DNA of 64,000 nucleotides. It comes from Chloroflexota bacterium (GTDB lineage: Bacteria; Chloroflexota; Ktedonobacteria; Ktedonobacterales; JADMIN01). Below are positions 17,288-26,110 of the stretch, in pieces. A program made the translations under genes and the position numbers. Location of the stretch: the NCBI GenBank assembly GCA_021323855.1, contig JAJPKE010000045.1, positions 586,663 through 650,662 of the forward strand, in the 5' to 3' direction. Each line of letters starts with the position of its first letter. Positions within the stretch are counted from its first letter, which is position 1. The notes beneath the pieces were generated by a model. The model did no database searches, was not told the DNA's origin, and worked only from the letters and a program-made list of their open reading frames with translations.

Positions 17288-17965
17288 TCACTCAACCTCA
17301 TAGGCGATATAGCCCGTCTCCGTATCCAGAATCAGCAGCGATTTCGGTAGGCGGCGCATACGCTTGACAACCGCCAGATCGCCCACCGCGCCGGAGACGT
17401 TGCCCGCAAGGCCGAAGATCAGGCAGATGCCAGCCTCCGGCGCAAACCAGAGGATGACGACGCCAACCAGACTGAGGACGATGAGCGGCGCAATCGCCAC
17501 AGCGATGTAGCCATTGCGCGTAAAGAGTTGCCCCGGCGCGGTGCAATACGCCGCCAGCGGCCACTTGAGGCCGAAAGTTGGTCTGCCGCCCAGCGCCAGA
17601 ATCACCGCCGCGTGAACCGCCTCGTGCAGCGGAATCATCACGACATACGCCAGCACGTTCAGCGCGATGAGCAGCACCACGGTCAGCGCGGAGACGTTGA
17701 TGAGGGTCTCTCGATGAAGAGAAGCAGCAATCATCCCAAACACGACGAACGCGCAGCCAGAGAGAATCAGCAGCACGAGACTCCACATGGCAAGTTGCGG
17801 TAGCCGCTCCTGCGAGAGAATGTCAATCTGTTCGCGCTGCCGCAGCCTTCCCGCCGCCAGCGCCTGCGTCAGCCGCTTGCGTTCGCTGGCGGAGAGTAGA
17901 CGCGCGATCAACCGGAACGGCGCGTGCGTACCGGTGGTAGTGGTGGGTACTGTTTGCTCCGGCAC
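17288..17965 (-). CDS. DUF3267 membrane zincin-like protein
   Basis: 225 residues with four to five membrane helices. Helix 3 carries PLHEAVHAAVILALGG, a HEXXH zinc motif set inside the membrane as in site-2-protease-like and DUF3267 families. A further helix has GLAGNVSGAVGDLAVVKRM, where an Asp could be a third metal ligand. The layout suggests an intramembrane metalloprotease, but no substrate or neighbour points to a role. A basic cytosolic N-tail (residues 1-55) precedes the helices. It is followed leftwards by the CPT-like gene on the opposite strand. Confidence 0.8.
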   Translation of the reverse strand: MPEQTVPTTTTGTHAPFRLIARLLSASERKRLTQALAAGRLRQREQIDILSQERLPQLAMWSLVLLILSGCAFVVFGMIAASLHRETLINVSALTVVLLIALNVLAYVVMIPLHEAVHAAVILALGGRPTFGLKWPLAAYCTAPGQLFTRNGYIAVAIAPLIVLSLVGVVILWFAPEAGICLIFGLAGNVSGAVGDLAVVKRMRRLPKSLLILDTETGYIAYEVE

Positions 17966-17981
17966 CGCCTCTCGTCCTTTC

Positions 17982-18758
17982 TCAGCGCAGACCGAGCGTG
18001 AACGTCATCGTTGAAATGATGGGCACGAATCCCAGATCGGTATAGAGGTTGCGGGCAGGGTTCGCGCGCTCCACAAAGAGGCAGCAGATATCATGGTCCG
18101 GCCTCACCATCTGATTGACTGTCTCAGCAATCATGCGGGTGGCGACGCCGCGCTTTCGCACCTCCGGCAACGTATAGACGCCCATCAGCGTAGGAATATC
18201 CTCGAAGAGGCTGATATAGCAGCCGCCGACCAGCCGCCCGTCGAGCAGCGCAGCGTAATAGCGATACCAACCGTTTTGCTGCTCGCGCCAGCGGTCCGTT
18301 GCGCGTTGCTGCACCCAGCCTTCCAGCGGCGCGGGGTCATCATAGAAGCACTGGCGGCTGCCATATTCATACTCCAGCATGGTTTGCCAGCGCATGATCG
18401 GCTGAATCGTCACGCGCGTGTCGCCGGTAGCCTCTATCGGGCCGGCGTGCGCCATCAGCAGCAAATCTTCAGTGCGGGTGAAACCGGCCTCTTTGAGCGC
18501 GGCGGCCAAATCTTCTTCGCCGGAACGCTCCGGCACCACCGACCATTGCACCTGCAATTGCTTGCCCCGCGCATACTGGACGACCCGCGCGACCAGCGCC
18601 GCCGCCTGCCCTGGCCGCGCCTGGGCATACCCCACGCGCACCCGGCCAGCCTCATGATGAAAGCGCGCCGTTCCGGCGGGAGCCAGCGATGGGCCAGCCT
18701 CGTTATAGCGGGTCGCGCGCTGGGCGAGAATACGTTGCGCAACATCCTGCGTATCCAT
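17982..18758 (-). CDS. GNAT family N-acetyltransferase
   Basis: 258 residues. The C-terminal half is a GNAT domain: RLVGGCYISLF, then VYTLPEVRKRGVATRMIAETV, which is motif A for acetyl-CoA pyrophosphate binding, and RNLYTDLGFVPI near the end. The N-terminal half (residues 1-120) is a degenerate GNAT-like fold (GYAQARPGQAAALVARVVQYA), so the protein may be a tandem GNAT. The ATG at 18758 is chosen; two TTG codons 12 and 9 bases earlier have GTGGAG before them and are possible starts. It lies 16 bp upstream of the DUF3267 gene and is probably co-transcribed. Acceptor unknown. Confidence 0.82.
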   Translation of the reverse strand: MDTQDVAQRILAQRATRYNEAGPSLAPAGTARFHHEAGRVRVGYAQARPGQAAALVARVVQYARGKQLQVQWSVVPERSGEEDLAAALKEAGFTRTEDLLLMAHAGPIEATGDTRVTIQPIMRWQTMLEYEYGSRQCFYDDPAPLEGWVQQRATDRWREQQNGWYRYYAALLDGRLVGGCYISLFEDIPTLMGVYTLPEVRKRGVATRMIAETVNQMVRPDHDICCLFVERANPARNLYTDLGFVPIISTMTFTLGLR

Positions 18759-18890
18759 GCTCGGCAACAAACTCCACGATTCGCTAGAACAGTATCACAA
18801 TGTCTCACCAATCAATGTTAGCAGTGTAGAGCAGCGCATAAGCGCCATGCAAGGGAGCCGGCGCTATCAGCGCCAATGACATGTTCACCG

Positions 18891-18919
18891 TTGACGCCGT
18901 TCAGTTCGCGTGATATGCT
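18891..18919 (+). promoter_or_regulatory. Promoter of tRNA-Val gene
   Basis: TTGACG (18891-18896), 17-base spacer, TATGCT (18914-18919). The expected start near 18926 leaves a short 5' extension before the tRNA at 18949. Confidence 0.75.
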
Positions 18920-18948
18920 AGACAAGCGCCGGGGCAAAAGCACACTGC

Positions 18949-19024
18949 GGGTGGTTAGCTCAGCCGGCAGAGCGCGTCGTTCACACCGACGAGGTCACTG
19001 GTTCGAGTCCAGTACCACCCACCA
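18949..19024 (+). tRNA. tRNA-Val (anticodon CAC)
   Basis: Complete cloverleaf: acceptor stem GGGTGGT (18949-18955) with ACCACCC (19014-19020), D arm around GCTCAGCCGGCAGAGC, anticodon stem CGTCG/CGACG, loop TTCACAC with anticodon CAC at 18982-18984, T arm with GTTCGAGTC, discriminator A and an encoded CCA (19022-19024). It reads the valine codon GTG. It stands alone, and no clear terminator is seen. The 338-bp stretch that follows (19025-19362) holds only a 9-bp repeat and the mannosidase leader. Confidence 0.97.
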
Positions 19025-19224
19025 ATTCCTCTGGCGCATGGGCCACTCAAAGCCTGTTGAGAAGGCATTGGGTGGCTTCTTCACTTTCTCTGGGATTCTC
19101 TTTTCCAGCTAGCCAGGATACGACAAAGCGTGACGCTTCATCAGATTTCCACCAAGCCCTCATGCTTGCTCCTTCCTACCTCATCCCATCTGGTCTTACA
19201 CGTCATTGTTGTCGCAATGATCCT

Positions 19225-19251
19225 CATGAGTCCCATGAGTCGCATGAGCAT
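19225..19251. repeat. 9-bp tandem repeat (three near-identical copies)
   Basis: CATGAGTCC, CATGAGTCG, CATGAGCAT in a row, in the untranslated region before the mannosidase gene. Confidence 0.8.
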
Positions 19252-19362
19252 GCGATGGCTACGCTTTCTTTCGCCGGTGCGCTATACTGGGCGCAACATC
19301 TCTTGCTGGGCGGGGCTACGAATGCAACCAACGGCGCATACAACAGGAGTACGGGGGTAAAC

Positions 19363-22284
19363 ATGAGCGAAGAAGAGACAGAACTGTTGATCGTGCCGCA
19401 TACGCACTGGGACCGGGAGTGGTATCTCACCTTTCAACAGTTCCGCATGAAACTGGTGGATACAGTGGATAGGCTGCTCGATATCCTGGAATCCGACCCG
19501 GCGTTTAGCTTCTTCATGCTCGATGGGCAGACGATCATCCTGGAGGATTATCTGGAACTGCGCCCGGAAAACGCCGAGCGGCTTCAGAGGCTCGCCCGCC
19601 AGGGAAGAATTCTGCTCGGCCCCTGGTATCTCCAGCCAGATGAATTCCTTGTCAGTGGCGAATCGCTGATACGCAATCTTCAGAAGGGCCTGCGTATGGC
19701 CAACGCCTATGGCGGCGCCATGCCAATTGGTTATGTGCCCGACACCTTTGGCCATATCGCCCAGCTTCCCCAACTCTTGCGCGGCTTTGGCATTGACAAC
19801 GCCGTCTTCTGGCGTGGCGTCTGGCCGGAGGTCAATCGCGATTCGTTTCACTGGCGCGCTCCCGATGGCAGCGACGTATTGGTCGCCTGGCTGCATGACG
19901 ATACGGGCTACTCGAACGCCGTGTTGCTCCCGCTCGCTGCGGAGGCGCTCGCCACGCGCCTGCAACTCATCGCATCGCGTATGCGCCCCTATGCGACGAC
20001 GAGCACGTTGCTGCTGATGAACGGTAGTGACCATCAGATGCCCCAGGCGGGGTTGCCAGCCGCCATCGCCGCCGCCAATGCGCAACTGCGCGACAGCAAA
20101 CTTCATGCGCGCATCGGCACCCTCCCGCAATACATCGCCCAACTGCGCGAAGCCAATGGAGAACTCCCGACCTACGAAGGCGAAATGACCAGCAGTTACA
20201 GCGCGCACTTGTTGCCGGGCGTTTATTCCTCGCGCATGTGGATCAAACAGCGCAATGCCGCCGGTGAGGCGCTGCTGACGCGCTGGACAGAACCCGCCAC
20301 CTGCCTGGCGTGGCTGCTGGGCGAACGCTATCCTGGAACCGAGTTGCAGCTTGCCTGGAAGTTCCTGTTGCACAATCATCCGCATGACAGTATTTGTGGG
20401 TGCAGCATAGATCAGGTACATGCGGAGATGATGACGCGCTTCGCCCAGAGCGAGCAGATTGCCAGCGAACTGACGCGGCGCGCATTGCAGGCAGTGGCGA
20501 GCAATGTCACGACGCGGGGACCAGAGCGCAGCGTACCGGTGGTCGTCTTCAACGCCGCTGGCGGTCCGCGAACCGATGTAGTGCGTTGCGCGGCGCAGGT
20601 CAATTTCACACGATTCCAGGTGGTAGATGACGAGGGCATGCCACTGCCGCATCAGGTGCTGGCGCGCGATGGCGCGGAACTTTTGAACCAGACCGCCGAT
20701 AAATCGCTGGTGCTGGGCATGCTCGGCATCATCAGCGAGGGGCAGGCGCTTGGCTATACCCTGCTGGATGCGCACCTCGGCGCGATGGAAGAAGGTGGCG
20801 TCATACCCATCGAGATCGTCGCCGCGCAACAGGGAACGCCCAACCTGCCGGCAATCGAAGAACTACTGGCGCGGGTGCGCGAATTGGCGGAGCAGGACGA
20901 CGTGGCAGCGTTTCGTGTCATCGCCCATGAGGCGCCCACCACCGATTTCATCTTCCTGGCGCGTGATGTGCCGTCATTCGGTGGGCGCACCTTCTTCATT
21001 CAGCCGAATGGCTCTATGAGCGGCCACACGGAGCGCCAGCCCTCCGCTGCGCCAGTCGTGGGTACACTGCGCACTGGCCCCAACTGGATCGAGAACGCGC
21101 ATCTGCGGGTAGAGGTAGATAGCGCCAGTGGCACGATGCAGCTTCACGACAAAGCGACCGGCAGCGTCTATGCCGGGCTGCATCAGTTCATAGATAGCGG
21201 CGATGTAGGCGACCTCTATACCTACTGCCCGCCCGCGCAGGATACCGTCATTGCTGCGCCGGAGGAAGCGCCCACCATTGAACTGGTAGAGCATGGCCCA
21301 GCGCGTGCAACGTTGCAGATTCGGCAGACTTATTGCTTACCATCCAGTTGCACAGCAGACCGCGCCGCGCGTTCGGCGCATCATGCGCCGTGCGCCATCG
21401 TCACAGAGGTGTCGTTGGGCGAGGGAAGCCGCCGGGTGGAGTTCCGCACGACCGTTGAGAACACCGCCAGCGATCACCGGCTGCGCGTCTTCTTTCCGGC
21501 GCCGTTTGTCTGCGAGTCGGTGGATGTGGAGGGCAGCTTCGCAGTGACGCGCCGCCCCGCGCGCCAGCAGCCGCCACAGAGCGGCGAGCGGCCCTGGTCG
21601 GAGTGGATGGAAACGCCGGTGAACACGCATCCGCAGAAGCGCTTTGCGGACCTGAGCAACGGTGAATCTGGCCTGGCGGTGCTCAATCGCGGCCTGGCGG
21701 AATATGAGGTGGTGCAAACGGAGCAGGGCAGCGCCCTTGCATTGACGTTGCTGCGCTGCACGGGCTGGCTCTCGCGTGATGATCTGTCCACGCGCCGGGG
21801 TCATGCGGGACCGCCATTGCAGACGCCGGAGGCGCAGGGAATCGGCACGCATACGTTTGAGTACGCGCTAGTACCACATGCTGGCACATGGCAGACCGAT
21901 GATGCGTTTGTACTACAAGAGGCACAAGCCTATGAAGCGCCACTCCGCGCGGCAGTCACCACTCAACATGGGGGGCGGTTGCCGGCGGCCTGGAGCTTCG
22001 TTCAGGTTGCGCCGGCCAGCGTCGCCGTCAGCGCCATCAAGCGCGCCGACACAGACGACGGGCTGATTCTGCGTCTCTACAATCCGCTGGCGGAACACAT
22101 CGAGGCGACGATTACGCTGGCCGTCCCTTTTGAGACGGTCGAACTCGTTGACCTGGCGGAGCAGAAGCAGCGCGACGAAACGGCGACACCGTTGGCACGC
22201 AACTTGAGTACGGGGGTACGTACAACGATTCGCGGCGGAGCAATCCAAACACTGCGATTTGGTATGGCCCCATCCGAGAGATAA
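19363..22284 (+). CDS. Glycoside hydrolase family 38 alpha-mannosidase
   Basis: A 973-residue GH38 enzyme that removes terminal alpha-mannose from glycans with retention, using an active-site zinc. The N-terminal block PHTHWDREWYLTF (His13-Asp17 region) gives metal ligands. PDTFGHIAQLPQLL holds the nucleophile Asp127, and NHPHDSICGCSIDQVH near residue 350 completes the metal site. The C-terminal two-thirds are the beta-sandwich domains of the family. No signal peptide is seen, so it acts in the cytoplasm on imported oligosaccharides. The ATG at 19363 follows GGGGGT and begins MSEEETELLIVPHTHW as in homologues. The upstream open frame is not protein-like. Confidence 0.92.
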   Translation: MSEEETELLIVPHTHWDREWYLTFQQFRMKLVDTVDRLLDILESDPAFSFFMLDGQTIILEDYLELRPENAERLQRLARQGRILLGPWYLQPDEFLVSGESLIRNLQKGLRMANAYGGAMPIGYVPDTFGHIAQLPQLLRGFGIDNAVFWRGVWPEVNRDSFHWRAPDGSDVLVAWLHDDTGYSNAVLLPLAAEALATRLQLIASRMRPYATTSTLLLMNGSDHQMPQAGLPAAIAAANAQLRDSKLHARIGTLPQYIAQLREANGELPTYEGEMTSSYSAHLLPGVYSSRMWIKQRNAAGEALLTRWTEPATCLAWLLGERYPGTELQLAWKFLLHNHPHDSICGCSIDQVHAEMMTRFAQSEQIASELTRRALQAVASNVTTRGPERSVPVVVFNAAGGPRTDVVRCAAQVNFTRFQVVDDEGMPLPHQVLARDGAELLNQTADKSLVLGMLGIISEGQALGYTLLDAHLGAMEEGGVIPIEIVAAQQGTPNLPAIEELLARVRELAEQDDVAAFRVIAHEAPTTDFIFLARDVPSFGGRTFFIQPNGSMSGHTERQPSAAPVVGTLRTGPNWIENAHLRVEVDSASGTMQLHDKATGSVYAGLHQFIDSGDVGDLYTYCPPAQDTVIAAPEEAPTIELVEHGPARATLQIRQTYCLPSSCTADRAARSAHHAPCAIVTEVSLGEGSRRVEFRTTVENTASDHRLRVFFPAPFVCESVDVEGSFAVTRRPARQQPPQSGERPWSEWMETPVNTHPQKRFADLSNGESGLAVLNRGLAEYEVVQTEQGSALALTLLRCTGWLSRDDLSTRRGHAGPPLQTPEAQGIGTHTFEYALVPHAGTWQTDDAFVLQEAQAYEAPLRAAVTTQHGGRLPAAWSFVQVAPASVAVSAIKRADTDDGLILRLYNPLAEHIEATITLAVPFETVELVDLAEQKQRDETATPLARNLSTGVRTTIRGGAIQTLRFGMAPSER

Positions 22285-22536
22285 TAGCAACGGTAAGAGC
22301 AACGGCAATAGCCAGGTAGGCATGTTCAGTTTACAGATACGCAGCGATGCTGTTATGCTGTAGCAGCACGCCTCGTTCTTGTAAAGGTGTTTAGGATTTC
22401 GCGCGTGCTTTCGATCCGCCAACTGCTATTTTGGCAGATCAGGGGTATGCGCGTGAATGGGCCGCCACTGCTACTTCGCGGCATGTCGCTGCGGCAAGCA
22501 AGTAATTCGTAGTGCGGCTGAAAGAGGTGGAACTCC

Positions 22537-23151
22537 GTGAGTATTCTGCTACAGCCAGCCATTCATCATGTCGCCCAGGCCATCGCAGCAGCAAGCCCGA
22601 CGGCCAGCGCGTCGGCGACGACCGCGCCCGTCTCATCGGTCCCGCCGACGCAGGCGAGCAGTGGATCGGCGCTGGATAGCATCAAGCCGCTGTTGACGGT
22701 CGTGGTCTTTTTTGCGGTCGCCTTCTCGGTGATCTTCTGGGTGGCCCTGGTCTACTGGACCTGGCGCGATGTGCGGTCGCGCACCCAGGACACCATCCTT
22801 CAGATTACAGCGACCATTCTCGTCGCGGTCTTCAACCTGGGTGGTCTCTTCATTTATCTGATCGTTCGCCCGCGCCAGACGCTGGCAGAACTCTATGAGC
22901 GCCAGCTCGAAGAGGAATCATTGCTGGCAGAGATGACCGAACGCCAGACCTGCCCCACCTGTCATTATCGCGTCGAGCCAGACTTCCAGGCGTGTCCGTC
23001 CTGCGGCACAAAGCTGCGGCGCCCCTGCCCGCGCTGCGAGCATCTCCTCGAACTCAAGTGGAACGTGTGCCCGTATTGCGGCTATGGCGGCGGCGCAATG
23101 GATGGCGGCAGCCGGGCCCCTTCACGGCAACCGGCACGCGCTGAACGCTGA
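22537..23151 (+). CDS. Double zinc-ribbon membrane protein
   Basis: 204 residues: a Ser/Thr/Pro/Ala-rich outer N-tail (1-48), two membrane helices (about 50-74 and 83-107), a short coiled segment (ELYERQLEEESLLAEM), then two zinc ribbons. The first is CPTCHYRVEPDFQACPSC and the second CPRCEHLLELKWNVCPYC. The Cys spacing is intact in both. The ribbons should face the cytoplasm. Such proteins often scaffold or sense, but no function is established. The start is GTG behind AGGTGG. A terminator shared with the next convergent gene follows. Confidence 0.78.
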   Translation: MSILLQPAIHHVAQAIAAASPTASASATTAPVSSVPPTQASSGSALDSIKPLLTVVVFFAVAFSVIFWVALVYWTWRDVRSRTQDTILQITATILVAVFNLGGLFIYLIVRPRQTLAELYERQLEEESLLAEMTERQTCPTCHYRVEPDFQACPSCGTKLRRPCPRCEHLLELKWNVCPYCGYGGGAMDGGSRAPSRQPARAER

Positions 23152-23186
23152 GGAGCGGCCAGCGAGAGCGAGGCATCTGCCCGAAG

Positions 23187-23224
23187 AAAACGAGAGGCGA
23201 CCCAAACAGGTTGCCTCTCGTTTT
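23187..23224. terminator. Bidirectional terminator
   Basis: AAAACGAGAGGC / GCCTCTCGTTTT, 12 pairs with a 14-base loop and T/A runs on both sides, between two convergent genes. Confidence 0.9.
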
Positions 23225-23252
23225 GTCATCACTCCCCTACAATGGCAATGGC

Positions 23253-24272
23253 TTATGGATGCGGAAGAGCGCCGGTGGTCATGAGGACGATTCCCAGCCC
23301 CACGATCACCAGGATGACGATAATGCCGACGATCAGCCAGGGGATGCCGCCAGCCGCGCCGGAGACATCTGGCAGTGGGATATTGCCATCACCCGAAGCT
23401 GGCGCCGAACTGGGAGCCGGCTGCTCCGTCGCGCCGATGGGGAACGGATTGCCATTCGCCGGCAGATTGAGTTGTCCGTTCTGGGCAATGGTGGTCAGCC
23501 GGCTCAGGAAATCCTGGAAGCCCTGCGCTGGGTCTTTGCCCGTCAACGTCTGATAGCAGGCGCCAAGTGATCCGCCAGCCGCAGCGACGATCTGTGCCCA
23601 GCTAAAGTTGAGCTGGCTATGCAAATAATAGAGGAACAGCGGACCGCAGCCGTTGCTATCCTGGTTCTGGTCGGTGGCATCGTTGTTGGTCACATAGTCG
23701 GCGTGGCCATTGCTCCACCAGGACTGCGCCGGGTCAGTCTGAACGGAGGCCAGCGATGGCGCCTGCTGAATCGCCAGCACGCGCGAGAGGGCTTCGCCGT
23801 TGGTCTGGCCGCAGGCCCAGCCTTTATTCTGCGCCGCCTCGAAGACCTCTACCAATTCGGCAACCATCAAACCTTCCGCCTGATCGGGCACCGGCTGCAC
23901 ATAGAGATCTGTGGCGTTGCAGCCATAATGATAGGCGCCGCCAGCATTGGGGTCCATCAGGACATGGAGCGGGGTCGCCGTGCGCGGATTCGTCTGATCG
24001 TCGCCCTCCTGGCCAGGAGGAAGCGAAATGCCACCAAAGAAGCCGGCGATGGCAGCAAAATCGGCCTCGCAGGATTGCAGGATTGCCTGGGCGGAGGCAT
24101 TGCCATCGGCACTGCCATCAGAGTAGACGACGAAATGCGCCGTCGTGCCCACCGGATTCTGCGTGCTGGCGAGCGCCCGCGATGCGCTCAGTTGAAACTC
24201 TCTGGTCACTGATGGATTTGACGATGGGCGAATGAACACATGTGCACGCGGACTGATGATCGTATCTGACAC
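23253..24272 (-). CDS. C-terminally anchored protein of unknown family
   Basis: 339 residues with no N-terminal signal, a globular part (about 30-230), a Pro/Ala/Ser linker, and a single membrane helix near the C-terminus (IPWLIVGIIVILVIVGLGIV) before GALPHP. The globular part has scattered Cys (QSCEADF, YGCNATDL, WACGQTN, NGCGPLF, LGACYQ) and a helix MVAELVEVFEAAQ placed where a gluzincin helix would be, but without HEXXH. I do not recognise the family. The start is the GTG at 24272, set by AGGAG 6 bases upstream; the longer open frame has no such site. It shares a terminator with the zinc-ribbon gene. Confidence 0.7.
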   Translation of the reverse strand: MSDTIISPRAHVFIRPSSNPSVTREFQLSASRALASTQNPVGTTAHFVVYSDGSADGNASAQAILQSCEADFAAIAGFFGGISLPPGQEGDDQTNPRTATPLHVLMDPNAGGAYHYGCNATDLYVQPVPDQAEGLMVAELVEVFEAAQNKGWACGQTNGEALSRVLAIQQAPSLASVQTDPAQSWWSNGHADYVTNNDATDQNQDSNGCGPLFLYYLHSQLNFSWAQIVAAAGGSLGACYQTLTGKDPAQGFQDFLSRLTTIAQNGQLNLPANGNPFPIGATEQPAPSSAPASGDGNIPLPDVSGAAGGIPWLIVGIIVILVIVGLGIVLMTTGALPHP

Positions 24273-24506
24273 TACGTTCTCCTTTTGAAATCGCGCTGAG
24301 CGCAACAGAGAAACAAGACGCGGCGAATTCCGCCTGCCGGCACGGATGCCCCACCTGCCGGACGGAAAACACCTGGCGCACGTAGTATGCCAGAAACACA
24401 AGAGAAAAGAAAGTGTTTGTTTGTCACACTGCAAGAAATTACTGAGGGCAGGCGAGCAATTTGACAGATACTTTACAATGCGGTCGCCATCCCTGCAACC
24501 ACTATC

Positions 24507-25088
24507 CTAGCTTCTGAAATTGTCCAGCGTTGCAGGCTGTGCCCCCGCCGCCAGCATCTCGTGGATGGCGCGGTCGCCATCGCCCTGCGCAACATCTACC
24601 GCGCGAATGGCATCTGTGAGGAGCGTCGCGCTGATGCCCGCGCGCAGCGCATCCAGCACGGTTGCGCGGACGCAATAGTCGGTCGCCAGTCCACCGACAT
24701 ACACCCGAGTGACGCCCATCTCCCGCAGCGTATCTAACAGGGTGCGACCATCCGGCAAGAGCGCTTCCATCGCGGAGTAGCCGTCGTCTTTGGTCCCCAT
24801 GCCTTTCGAGACCACGACGGTGCCGGAAGGCAGGCGTAAGGCAGGGTGAAACGCTGCGCCAGGCGTCCCCTGTACGCAGTGCGGCGGCCAGGGTCCACCC
24901 CACGCGGCAAAGTGTGATGTCTCGCGCGGATGCCAGTCGCGGCTGGCAAAGATCGGCATACCGCTGGCTGCGGCTCGTTCGGCGTACTGGTTGAGGACGG
25001 GAACGACGGCATCGCCTTCTGCCACGGCGAGCGCGCCGCCCGGACAAAAATCGTTCTGCACATCTACAATGATGAGCGCCGCTGCCAT
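24507..25088 (-). CDS. pncA: Nicotinamidase / isochorismatase-type hydrolase
   Basis: 193-residue cysteine hydrolase that deamidates nicotinamide to nicotinate in NAD salvage. Catalytic Asp is in IIVDVQNDFCPGGAL. The metal-site and pocket segment is SRDWHPRETSHF, the Lys is expected around VVVSKGM, and the nucleophile is the Cys in VGGLATDYCVRATVLDA. That last motif separates nicotinamidases from general isochorismatases. The start at 25088 (MAAALIIVDVQ) is set by homologue length; the upstream frame lacks protein character. An NrtR-like regulator lies about 2 kb upstream and the de novo NAD operon nadBCA is 15 kb away. Confidence 0.88.
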   Translation of the reverse strand: MAAALIIVDVQNDFCPGGALAVAEGDAVVPVLNQYAERAAASGMPIFASRDWHPRETSHFAAWGGPWPPHCVQGTPGAAFHPALRLPSGTVVVSKGMGTKDDGYSAMEALLPDGRTLLDTLREMGVTRVYVGGLATDYCVRATVLDALRAGISATLLTDAIRAVDVAQGDGDRAIHEMLAAGAQPATLDNFRS

Positions 25089-25166
25089 TGTCCCACGCCC
25101 TTTCTCGTGTTTCGCCAGCCTAGCCAATCTAAAGTCGCCAACGCTGCTAACACTGCTATCTACACG

Positions 25167-25184
25167 ATCCTCCTGATCCTCCTG
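25167..25184. repeat. 9-bp tandem repeat (perfect pair)
   Basis: ATCCTCCTG twice, between the nicotinamidase and SHOCT genes, preceded by a degenerate pair AACGCTGCT/AACACTGCT at 25140-25157. Confidence 0.85.
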
Positions 25185-25188
25185 GCGC

Positions 25189-25557
25189 TCATTCTATCCT
25201 ATTTTCCATGCTCTGGGTGCTTTGGGTGCTTTGCGAACGCTCGACGAGTGCGCGGATACTCTGCATCCGCTCGCGTTCTTCAGACGCCATCAGTTCTCCC
25301 AGCATCTCCTCGAACGTCAGTGTGTCAATCTCGCCCGCCACATAGCGCCGCCGCAACAGTTCTACCGCTGAGGGTTCGCTGGCCTGCGCCAACGGTGGCG
25401 CGGCGTTCTGGCGCTGGCGCGACTGGATGGCTAGCCAGACGAATAGCATCGGTAGCCCGATCCAGAAGAGCGTCGAAAGTCCCCAGACGACGAGTTGGGC
25501 GAGTGGCGACCAGGGATGAGGCCCATAAGCCCCTCCATCACCGAAATGTCCTGGCAT
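25189..25557 (-). CDS. SHOCT-domain membrane protein
   Basis: 122 residues: one membrane helix at about 20-44 (LVVWGLSTLFWIGLPMLFVWLAI) and a C-terminal SHOCT domain (AVELLRRRYVAGEIDTLTFEEML, residues about 65-88), the short helical module whose hallmark is RYARGEID-[TE]-EEF. It ends in a repetitive Ser-Thr-Gln tail created by a 9-bp tandem repeat. SHOCT proteins are often membrane-linked and may oligomerise; no biochemical role is known. Confidence 0.82.
   Translation of the reverse strand: MPGHFGDGGAYGPHPWSPLAQLVVWGLSTLFWIGLPMLFVWLAIQSRQRQNAAPPLAQASEPSAVELLRRRYVAGEIDTLTFEEMLGELMASEERERMQSIRALVERSQSTQSTQSMENRIE
25214..25231. repeat. 9-bp tandem repeat (perfect pair)
   Basis: TGGGTGCTT twice, giving the Gln-Ser-Thr repeat at the end of the SHOCT protein. 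Confidence 0.85.
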
Positions 25558-25601
25558 AAATACTGCTGCTCCTTTCTCTTACCTCACAGTTTGTTACACC
25601 T

Positions 25602-25619
25602 CACCTGCGTCACCTGCGT
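25602..25619. repeat. 9-bp tandem repeat (perfect pair)
   Basis: CACCTGCGT twice, in the untranslated region upstream of the SHOCT gene. Confidence 0.85.
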
Positions 25620-25713
25620 GACGTACTCTGCTGGCCGGAGCATAAGCGCAAATTATGTGAAATAGATGAGAGGAGCGCCCAGAAATGCTGCGCAAGATGT
25701 ATTAAGACAGATG

Positions 25714-25751
25714 GGAGGCACTGGCGAGAGATATTCCTCGCTAGTGCCTCT
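25714..25751. repeat. Long hairpin, possible terminator of the small Gln-rich gene
   Basis: GAGGCACTGGCGAG and CTCGCTAGTGCCTC pair over 14 positions with one G-T wobble on the + strand, with a short loop. It lies 3' of the leftward gene at 25817-26068, but no clean U-run follows, so termination is uncertain. Confidence 0.5.
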
Positions 25752-25769
25752 AGAATGAGCTTTAGCTTG

Positions 25770-25802
25770 CCCGTCCGTGCGTGGGCTTTTCAAAGCCGCG
25801 CC
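25770..25802. repeat. Small palindromic repeat, family 2 partial copy
   Basis: CCGTCCGTGC followed by GGCTTTTCAAAGCC matches the reverse strand of the element at 851-966, showing a dispersed repeat. It lies just after the stop of the small Gln-rich gene. Confidence 0.6.
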
Positions 25803-25816
25803 AGACGATGAAAAGC

Positions 25817-26068
25817 TTATTGGTTTCTGCCCATCATATCGTCGAGCTTTTCGCCCAATCCTCCTGGCAGGTCGCCCTCATGGCTCTGGGCCTGCTGGGC
25901 AATTTGATCGAGTCCGCTGCCAGCGGCGTCTTTCGCCTGCTGAGCAGCCTGCTCGCCACCAGGGACTTTGTTTGCAAACTGATCAATCTCATTGTTGATG
26001 GCGTCTTGCGCCTGCTGCTGCATCCCGCCCAGGTCTTGACCACTCTGATTCATGTCTTGATTCGACAT
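25817..26068 (-). CDS. Small hydrophilic Gln/Asp-rich protein
   Basis: 83 residues with no cysteine or membrane segment, rich in Gln, Asp, Gly and Ala. It reads as amphipathic helices (QQQAQDAINNEIDQFANKV, then GEQAAQQAKDAAGSG) and resembles small CsbD- or Rv0909-type stress proteins in composition only. Translation is well supported by GGAGG 7 bases before the ATG. Function unknown. Confidence 0.72.
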   Translation of the reverse strand: MSNQDMNQSGQDLGGMQQQAQDAINNEIDQFANKVPGGEQAAQQAKDAAGSGLDQIAQQAQSHEGDLPGGLGEKLDDMMGRNQ

Positions 26069-26110
26069 CGCACACCCTCCGGTTCAGATGTTCTCCCGGC
26101 TGGCGGTTGT

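Noticed and set aside
19282..20829. 515-codon open frame opposite the GH38 gene
   Set aside because: Antisense shadow with His/Arg/Gln-rich noise; the GH38 motifs on the other strand settle the coding strand.
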